Source: Allobogoriella alba
GTDB taxonomy: Bacteria > Actinomycetota > Actinomycetes > Actinomycetales > Actinomycetaceae
Direction of reading: 5' to 3'
Length of the DNA stretch: 64,000 bases
Assembly (NCBI RefSeq): GCF_042665525.1
Contig: NZ_JBHTCQ010000001.1
Location: 558,001 to 622,000, forward strand
The stretch's first letter is position 1, and each line of letters starts with the position of its first letter. The translations under genes were made by a program, and so were the position numbers. The notes beneath the pieces are model-generated. The model did not search any database. It was not told the origin of the DNA and was given only the letters and a program-made list of their open reading frames with translations. Below are positions 58,581 through 64,000 of the stretch, piece after piece.

Positions 58581-60803
58581 TCAGGCCTCGCCGTTCGCGA
58601 CCGCCAGCATCTGGTCCACCTGATCCGCCGTCACACCCGACCCCGGCAGGTCGGGCAGGCGACCGACCGGCATGGACGAGATCAGCCGCACCATCTCCCC
58701 GCTGAGCAGGTCCGACGCACGTGACTCGACCAGCCGTCCGGCGACCGGGTGCGCGAGCATCTCGGCCACCGAGGACTGCCGGGTCAGGGGCGGCGGCTGT
58801 TCCTCGCCGGGGACGTCCACGGTCACGGTGCACCGGACGTCCCGGCTGGAGGCCCCGACGTCGACCCGGTAGGCACCGCCCTCGACCATCCAGCGGCCGT
58901 GGCGGACGCTCCAGTACGCGAGATCGGCCCGCGGCACGGCCAGCTCGACCACCCGCGACCCACCCGGTTCCAGGTCCACGACGGCGAAGGCCGCGAGCGC
59001 CCGCGGCGGCCGGGGCACCTCGGAGTCCTCCTTCCCCAGGTAGCACTGCACGACCTCCCGGCCCGCCCGTGCACCGGTGTTGGTGACCCGGACCCGCACC
59101 CGGATCCCGCCGGCACCGTCGTCGTCCGCCGCGAGGTCGGCGTGCTCGAAGCTCGTGTAGGACAGGCCGTGCCCGAACGGGAACTGCACCGGCATGTCCC
59201 GCCCGTCGTACCACCGGTAGCCGACGAAGATGCCCTCGCCGTAGGTGACGTGCAGGTCGCCACCCGGGAAGCTCAGGTGCGCAGGCGTGTCCTCGAGCCG
59301 CAGCGGCACCGTCTCGGTCAGCCGGCCGGAGGGGTTGACGCGGCCGTACAGCACGTCCGCCGTGGCGCCGCCGCCCGCCTGGCCGAGGAGCCAGCCCTCG
59401 ACGATGGCGGGGACCCGGTCGGCGAACCGCGCGAGCCGCACCACCGACCCGTTGGACAGCACGACGATGACGCGCGGGTTGGCCTCGAGCACGCGGTCCA
59501 GCAGGTCCAGCTGGACCGCCGGCAGGTCGATGTGCGGGCGGTCCCGGCCCTCCGCCTCGGACCAGTCCGGCAGGCCGGCGAAGAACAGCACGACCTCGGC
59601 GTCGCGGGCGGCCGCGACGGCCTCCGCCGCGAGGCCCTCGTCGGTGGACGCGTCCTCCTCGAGCGTGTAGCCGGGTGCGAAGGCCACCTCGCCCGCGGCG
59701 TCGTCACGGATGGCGGCGAGCGCGTCGTCGAGGCGGGTCGGGACGATCTGGGAGGAGCCCGCGCCCTGGTACCGCGGCGTCCGGGCCAGCTCCCCGACGA
59801 CGGCGACCCGGGTCTGCGGGGCGAGGGGGAGCAGGCCGTCGTCGTTCTTGAGCAGCACGACGGCGCGGCCCGCCGCCTCGCGCGCCAGCGCGTGGTGGGC
59901 GTCCGGGTCGGCCTGCGGTGCCGGCGTCGCGGCCCGGGCGTGGCAGTCGTGCACCAGCCGGACCAGTCGGGTCACGCACGCGTCGACGTCGGACTCGGTG
60001 AGCCGGCCGTCCCGGACCGCGGCCAGGAGCCCCCGGTCCCGATCCTCACCGCTGTGCGGCATCTCCAGGTCCAGGCCCGCGCGCACGCCGGCGATGCGGT
60101 CGTCCACCGCACCCCAGTCGGACATGACCAGGCCGTCGAAGCCCCACTCCTCGCGCAGGATGTCGGTCAGCAGCCGCCGGTCCTCGCCCACGTAGGTGCC
60201 GTTGACGCGGTTGTAGGAGGACATGACGGTCGTCGGCGCGGCCTGCTGGACCACCCGCTGGAACGGCTTGAGGTAGATCTCCCGCAGCGTGCGCTCGTCG
60301 ATGTCGGCGGAGATCCGCTTGCGCTCAGTCTCCTGGTTGTTCGCCGCGTAGTGCTTCAGCGACGTGCCGGCCCCGCCGGACTGGATGCCGCGGACCATGG
60401 CGGTGCCGATCTCGCCGGCCACCAGCGGGTCCTCCGAGACGTACTCGAAGTTCCGCCCGCACAGCGGGCTGCGCTTGATGTTGACGCCCGGGCCGAGCAC
60501 CACGTCGACGCCGAGCGCACGGGCCTCCGCGGCGATCGCGGCGCCGACCCGCTCGACGAGGCTCAGGTCGAACGTGGCGCCGAGTGCCACGGCCGGCGGG
60601 AAGCACGTCGCGGGCTCTGCGCCGCCGATGGCACCGGAGTCCGCGGGCACCTTCCGCACCCCGTGCGGCCCGTCGGCGACGGTGATCGACTCCAGTCCGG
60701 GCGCAGGCGTCGTGGTCCAGAACGTCTCGCCGGACAGGAGCGAGACCTTCTCCTCGAGGGTCAGGGCGGCGACGATCTGCTGGGCATCCGTGTTCGCGTC
60801 CAT
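58581..60803 (-). CDS. Beta-glucosidase, GH3
   Basis: A 740-residue GH3 enzyme. N-terminal TIM barrel (LTLEEKVSLLSGETFWTT, VADGPHGVRKV, GPGVNIKRSPLCGRNFEYVS, SLKHYAANNQE) with nucleophile Asp229 in VMSDWGAVDD. The alpha/beta sandwich has VVLLKNDDGLLPLA and SNGSVVRLA. A C-terminal fibronectin-III-like domain starts near FGHGLSYTSFEHADL. No PA14 insert or signal peptide, so it probably cleaves imported cello- or gentio-oligosaccharides. ATG 60803. Divergent from methionine aminopeptidase across 87 bp. Confidence 0.94.
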   Translation of the reverse strand: MDANTDAQQIVAALTLEEKVSLLSGETFWTTTPAPGLESITVADGPHGVRKVPADSGAIGGAEPATCFPPAVALGATFDLSLVERVGAAIAAEARALGVDVVLGPGVNIKRSPLCGRNFEYVSEDPLVAGEIGTAMVRGIQSGGAGTSLKHYAANNQETERKRISADIDERTLREIYLKPFQRVVQQAAPTTVMSSYNRVNGTYVGEDRRLLTDILREEWGFDGLVMSDWGAVDDRIAGVRAGLDLEMPHSGEDRDRGLLAAVRDGRLTESDVDACVTRLVRLVHDCHARAATPAPQADPDAHHALAREAAGRAVVLLKNDDGLLPLAPQTRVAVVGELARTPRYQGAGSSQIVPTRLDDALAAIRDDAAGEVAFAPGYTLEEDASTDEGLAAEAVAAARDAEVVLFFAGLPDWSEAEGRDRPHIDLPAVQLDLLDRVLEANPRVIVVLSNGSVVRLARFADRVPAIVEGWLLGQAGGGATADVLYGRVNPSGRLTETVPLRLEDTPAHLSFPGGDLHVTYGEGIFVGYRWYDGRDMPVQFPFGHGLSYTSFEHADLAADDDGAGGIRVRVRVTNTGARAGREVVQCYLGKEDSEVPRPPRALAAFAVVDLEPGGSRVVELAVPRADLAYWSVRHGRWMVEGGAYRVDVGASSRDVRCTVTVDVPGEEQPPPLTRQSSVAEMLAHPVAGRLVESRASDLLSGEMVRLISSMPVGRLPDLPGSGVTADQVDQMLAVANGEA

Positions 60804-60878
60804 GGGGTGATCCTCGCTGATCGTCCGTCCGCGGCGCGGGATTCGGGGCCCCGGCGCTCCGCGCGTGCCACGCCCGCA

Positions 60879-60884
60879 TACGCT
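60879..60884 (+). promoter_or_regulatory. Leaderless -10 element for map
   Basis: TACGCT, six bases (GGTCCG), then GTG 60891. The hexamer is identical to those before 14973 and 9537(-). Confidence 0.55.
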
Positions 60885-60890
60885 GGTCCG

Positions 60891-61658
60891 GTGATCGACC
60901 TCAAGACCCCCAGCGAGATCGAGGCCATGCGGCCTGCCGGCGTGTTCGTCTCCGAGGTGCTCACGGCGCTGAAGCAGCACGCCGCCGTCGGGGTGAACCT
61001 CTTGGAGCTCGACGAGCTCGCGCACGGGATGATCCGGGAGCGGGGCGCCACGTCCTGCTACATCGACTACCACCCGTCCTTCGGTGCCAGCCCCTTCGGG
61101 CACGTGTTGTGCACCTCGGTCAACGATGCCGTGCTGCACGGTCTGCCGCACGACTACACCCTGCGCGACGGCGACCTGCTGTCGGTGGACTTCGCGGCCT
61201 CCGTGGACGGCTGGGTCTCCGACTCGGCGCTGAGCGTGGTCGTCGGCACGCCTCGCGAGGAGGACCTGAGGGTCATCGAGGCGACCGAGAGGGCGCTCGA
61301 GGCGGCGATCGGCGCGGCGGTCACGGGCAACCGCCTCGGCGACATCTCGGCCGCGATCGGGGCGGTCGCCGCCGACTACGGCTACGGGGTCAACACCCAG
61401 TTCGGCGGGCACGGCGTCGGGCGCGAGATGCACGGCGCCCCGCACGTGCCGAACGCGGGCCGGGCCGGCCGCGGCCTGCCCCTCCGCCCGGGCCTGGTGG
61501 TCGCGCTGGAGCCGTGGTTCATGACCGGCACGGACGAGATCTACACCGACGACGACGGCTGGACCCTGCGCAGCCAGGACGGCTCGCGCGGCGCGCACTC
61601 CGAGCACACCGTCGCGGTCACCGAGGACGGGCCCGTGGTGCTGACCGCCCGCGCCTGA
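60891..61658 (+). CDS. map: Type I methionine aminopeptidase
   Basis: A 255-residue MetAP. Metal and catalytic residues: His83 (VLHGLPHD), Asp100 (SVDFAAS), Asp111 (WVSDSAL), His in QFGGHGVGREMH, Glu in VALEPWFM and the last Glu in HSEHTVAV, matching E. coli H79/D97/D108/H171/E204/E235. It removes N-terminal Met from new proteins. GTG 60891 directly follows the TACGCT-N6 promoter. Actinomycetes usually have two map genes; this stand-alone copy lacks the ribosomal-operon context, so it may be the second one. Confidence 0.93.
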   Translation: MIDLKTPSEIEAMRPAGVFVSEVLTALKQHAAVGVNLLELDELAHGMIRERGATSCYIDYHPSFGASPFGHVLCTSVNDAVLHGLPHDYTLRDGDLLSVDFAASVDGWVSDSALSVVVGTPREEDLRVIEATERALEAAIGAAVTGNRLGDISAAIGAVAADYGYGVNTQFGGHGVGREMHGAPHVPNAGRAGRGLPLRPGLVVALEPWFMTGTDEIYTDDDGWTLRSQDGSRGAHSEHTVAVTEDGPVVLTARA

Positions 61659-61677
61659 GCGGTGCATCCGCGCCAGG

Positions 61678-62967
61678 TCAGCTGGAGCCCGCGCTGACCT
61701 CCGGCAGCCGCCAGGCCATCACCACGCCGGCCAGCCCCAGGGCCGCGAGCAGTGCCAGTGCCGCCTCCGGACCCCACACCGCCAGTCCACCGGTGACGGC
61801 GCCGGCGGCGAGCAGCAGGCCACCCATCGCCGAGTTGGCGACCGCGACGTACGCGGTGCGCGTGTCGCCCTCGGCCATGTCCACCACGTACGTCTTGCGG
61901 CCCACGCGGGCGCCGGTGTGTGCCAGCGCGAGGAGGAGGAACGCCAGCGGGTGCAGCAGCCGCCAGCCGGCGACGCCGGGCAGGCTGGCCAGCAGCAGGA
62001 GCGCGAGGATGACGCCGGACGATGCCGCCGCCATCGCCGCCATGAGCGTCCGGCTCGAGCGGTCCGCCCACCGTCCGAACATCCGGCCGCCGACGAGACT
62101 GGCGAGGCCGGAGGCGATGACGAAGGCGCCGAGGTCGCTGAGACCGCCGCCGTGCTCCGTCGCGAGCGCGACGACGAACGGCGGGCTGAGCGCCGAGACG
62201 AGCAGCAGCCCACGGACGGTGACGAAGCGCCGGAAGGCGACGTCGTCCCGCAGCAGCCGCACCACCTGGGACGCCCAGCGGGAGGCCGGGACGTCCTCCG
62301 GGTCGACCCGCGGCTCACGGACCGTGGCGTAGACGGCTGCGGCGCCGACCCAGGCGACGGCGCCGCCGCCGAGCAGGACGGCGAGGTGCGTGGCGTCGTC
62401 GCCCCCGAGGACGCGGACCGCGACGCCCACCGTGACGGCGGCGAGACCGGCGAGCACGGTCGCCAGGCCCGTGACCTGACCCCGCTGGCCGGCCGGGATG
62501 GTGCGCCCGAGGACGTCCTTGCCGGCCAGTGAGGTGAGCGAGCGGCTCACCGAGAACACCGCGAGCGCCAGCAGCACGGCGACGCCGGCGACCATGCCGG
62601 AGGCCAGCGCGGTCGCCGTCGCCATCGCGGCCACCGCGACCGCCTGGCCGGCGGCACCGAGCAGCCACACCCCGCGGCGCCGCGGCCGGCGGCGCACCCA
62701 CGGCAGCGCCAGGGCCTGCGGAAGCAGCGACCCCGCCTCGCGGACCGGGACCAGCAGCCCCAACAGTGCCGCGGGCACACCGAGCGTGGAGAAGACCCAC
62801 GGCAGGACCGTCTTGGGGTTGACCACCTGGTCGCCGGTGGCCTGCAGCGCCTCGGCCGCGATCTGTCGCAGCCCGTTGCCGGGGATCGCGCGACGCGCCT
62901 GCGGCGTCAGCTCGGTGTCGGCGTCATCTCCGCGGACCAGCCGCGTGTAGAGCCCGGAGGCGGTCAT
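61678..62967 (-). CDS. MFS transporter
   Basis: A 429-residue MFS protein with about 12 hydrophobic helices. A 45-residue hydrophilic N-terminus (NGLRQIAAEALQATGDQVVN) precedes helix 1 (TVLPWVFSTLGVPAALLGLL). Later segments include SVSRSLTSLAGKDVLGRTIP, GRMFGRWADRSSRTLMA (the loop 8-9 type motif) and LALAHTGARVGRKTYVVDMA. Unlike drug-pump families it lacks the usual GRRP loop. Substrate unknown. ATG 62967 has TACAAC exactly six bases upstream, a near-match to the leaderless pattern. Confidence 0.82.
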   Translation of the reverse strand: MTASGLYTRLVRGDDADTELTPQARRAIPGNGLRQIAAEALQATGDQVVNPKTVLPWVFSTLGVPAALLGLLVPVREAGSLLPQALALPWVRRRPRRRGVWLLGAAGQAVAVAAMATATALASGMVAGVAVLLALAVFSVSRSLTSLAGKDVLGRTIPAGQRGQVTGLATVLAGLAAVTVGVAVRVLGGDDATHLAVLLGGGAVAWVGAAAVYATVREPRVDPEDVPASRWASQVVRLLRDDVAFRRFVTVRGLLLVSALSPPFVVALATEHGGGLSDLGAFVIASGLASLVGGRMFGRWADRSSRTLMAAMAAASSGVILALLLLASLPGVAGWRLLHPLAFLLLALAHTGARVGRKTYVVDMAEGDTRTAYVAVANSAMGGLLLAAGAVTGGLAVWGPEAALALLAALGLAGVVMAWRLPEVSAGSS

Positions 62968-63028
62968 GACAGTGTTGTATCCGCCCGCGCCGGGTCCCGC
63001 ACCGTGGCCGGGCGCTCGGGGGGCGCGC

Positions 63029-63385
63029 TCAGGGCTCGGTCAGCGCGGTGGTGAGGATGAAGGCGGCGGAGACGACGGCGATCCCCACCGACATGGTGGT
63101 CACGACCGCGAGCATCGCGCCGCCGGGCAGCACCGGCCGGTCCGGGTCGTCGGTGCCGCTCGCGTACAGCTCGTCGTTCAGCCGCCGGAACCGGACGGTG
63201 CCGGCTTGCAGCAGCACGACGCCGCCGAGGAGCGCCAGGAGCGGAAGTGCCAGGCCGAGCACCACGCTGCTGGCGCCGAGGTAGCGGGCGGCGATGACGG
63301 TGCCGGTGGTCACCGCGAGCACGGTGCGCCGCCAGGCCAGCTCGGTGCGCTCGGGCTGCAGCCCGGCGTCCCAGGGGCGCATCAT
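63029..63385 (-). CDS. DUF202 family membrane protein
   Basis: A 118-residue DUF202 protein with three hydrophobic helices (about residues 24-42, 45-64 and 92-113). The family motif is RTELAWRRTVLAVTTGTVIA near the N-terminus. It follows a second DUF202 gene by seven bases, and the two presumably form a membrane pair. Function unknown; DUF202/YidH proteins are widespread in actinomycetes. The start is ATG 63385 (MMRPWDAG), with ATG 63382 equally possible. Confidence 0.82.
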   Translation of the reverse strand: MMRPWDAGLQPERTELAWRRTVLAVTTGTVIAARYLGASSVVLGLALPLLALLGGVVLLQAGTVRFRRLNDELYASGTDDPDRPVLPGGAMLAVVTTMSVGIAVVSAAFILTTALTEP

Positions 63386-63392
63386 CGGCGTC

Positions 63393-63761
63393 TCACGACG
63401 GGCCGACCAGCAGCGCCACGCCGATGAGGACGGCGACGATGACGACGCCGATCGTGGCGGGCAGCGCGGACAGTGGTGAGGGCAGCGGCTCGTGGTTGCG
63501 CAGGGCCCGCTCGGTGCGCACCCAGCCGAACCAGGCCTGCAGGACCAGGGCCAGTCCGGTGGCCACGAGGATCAGTGAGGCGGCGAGGCGTAGCGTCGGG
63601 TGCAGCGGCGTGGCGAGGGCCTCCAGGGCGACCGCGGCGGCGATGAAGGCCAGCGCGGTGCGGATCCAGGCGAGGAAGGTCCGCTCGTTCGCCAGCGAGA
63701 AGCGGACGTCCGGTTCCTTGCCGGTGCCGTACACGCTGCGCGGGAGCCGGCTGCCGCTCAC
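63393..63761 (-). CDS. DUF202/YidH family membrane protein
   Basis: A 122-residue YidH-like protein. The conserved RFSLANERTFLAWIRTALAF (residues 20-39) marks DUF202, followed by three hydrophobic helices. Gene order is formylglycine-generating enzyme, YidH-type DUF202, then a second DUF202, with spacings of ten and seven bases, so all three are probably one transcript. A membrane role linked to sulfatase maturation is an untested inference. Confidence 0.85.
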   Translation of the reverse strand: MSGSRLPRSVYGTGKEPDVRFSLANERTFLAWIRTALAFIAAAVALEALATPLHPTLRLAASLILVATGLALVLQAWFGWVRTERALRNHEPLPSPLSALPATIGVVIVAVLIGVALLVGPS

Positions 63762-63771
63762 CGATGCCTCC

Positions 63772-64000
63772 TCATGCGGTGCTCCCCTCGGCCGCGGTCT
63801 CGCCGTCGGCCGGATCCGGGTCCGCGACGACCCGGAAGCCGGTGTTGCCCGAGGACGAGTCGCCGGTGTTCCGCGTCCGGGCCGCCACCCGGTAGCGGTT
63901 GCAGTACGACGCGTGGCACAGGTACGACCCGCCCCGGATGACCCAGACGTCGTGGGCGGTCGCGTCCCACGGCGAGGACGTCCATTCCCACACGTTGCCG
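63772..64000 (-). CDS. Formylglycine-generating enzyme, C-terminal part (cut by window edge)
   Basis: About 76 C-terminal residues are visible, entering from the right edge with GNVWEW and continuing through VIRGGSYLCHASYCNRYR to RNTGDSSSGNTGFRVV. Both active-site cysteines of true FGE (C-X4-C in LCHASYCNRYR) are present; most SUMF1-fold proteins lack this pair. FGE is a copper enzyme that converts a sulfatase Cys (CxPxR) to formylglycine. The N-terminal part is outside. The client sulfatase is not in the window. Confidence 0.9.
   Translation of the reverse strand, partial: GNVWEWTSSPWDATAHDVWVIRGGSYLCHASYCNRYRVAARTRNTGDSSSGNTGFRVVADPDPADGETAAEGSTA

Noticed and set aside
58749..60890. Upstream extension of the methionine aminopeptidase frame
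   Set aside because: It lies antisense to the GH3 gene and has no similarity to any family. The leaderless GTG at 60891 gives the normal MetAP length.
1..64000. tRNA genes, CRISPR arrays, insertion sequences, attachment sites
   Set aside because: No cloverleaf, regularly spaced repeats, transposase or integrase motifs were seen in any intergenic stretch.

Overview
The window is very GC-rich (roughly 70-75% by eye), densely packed, and has strong third-position GC, frequent GTG starts and many 4-bp ATGA/GTGA gene overlaps. A WhiB protein, F420-type LLM flavoenzymes, MshD-like double GNAT domains, DUF2510 and a tricorn protease all point to an actinomycete. The large set of glycoside hydrolases and CUT1-type sugar transport suggests a Micrococcales plant-polymer degrader of the Cellulomonadaceae/Promicromonosporaceae kind. 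That placement is inference. I see no rRNA, tRNA, CRISPR array, insertion sequence or prophage.

Layout. 1-3761: small regulators (two TetR, each facing a divergent target with a palindromic operator), a GNAT, a phosphoribosyltransferase, an epoxide-hydrolase-like enzyme and an HhH DNA glycosylase. 3791-7769 (minus): DedA, then LLM oxidoreductase, MGT glycosyltransferase and LLM oxidoreductase as one unit. 7770-8156: a gene-poor, highly structured stretch with a 12-codon ORF carrying an extreme Shine-Dalgarno and a predicted three-way junction. 8157-10885: phosphatase, phosphoribosyltransferase, secreted M15-like protein and nucleoside kinase. 10896-14808 (minus): SprT-like protein overlapping a CUT1 sugar ABC operon without its own ATPase. 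14973-20033: MmyB-type regulator, WhiB plus membrane protein, and tricorn protease.

20231-30421 is an acid-sugar island. An L-fucose oxidation operon (fucosidase, mutarotase, fucose dehydrogenase, fuconolactonase) is followed by a FadR regulator, a flavoprotein, and a GntP transporter - DUF1537 kinase - PdxA2 - DeoR cluster for threonate/erythronate-type acids. 30458-36568 (minus) is a coupled operon of acetoacetyl-CoA synthetase, a thiolase-fold protein without the nucleophilic Cys, a DUF35 protein, a true thiolase and an MHS transporter. 36763-39791 is a TPP-riboswitch-controlled thiamine salvage operon (thiM-thiE-thiD-tenA).

39801-49889: HrpA helicase, a GlxA/AraC regulator facing a tiny membrane protein across tandem TGGCAGA repeats, Bcr/CflA MFS, an EEP-family protein, double GNAT and a hydrolase with a degraded triad. 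49954-57381: a DeoR-regulated galactoside region (aldolase, SIS isomerase, GH2 beta-galactosidase, Gfo/Idh oxidoreductase), followed by a short GH95-like remnant. 57636-64000: scramblase-like protein, GH3 beta-glucosidase, methionine aminopeptidase, MFS, two DUF202 proteins and the C-terminus of a formylglycine-generating enzyme cut by the window end.

Many genes start exactly six bases after a TANNNT hexamer, which suggests widespread leaderless transcription.
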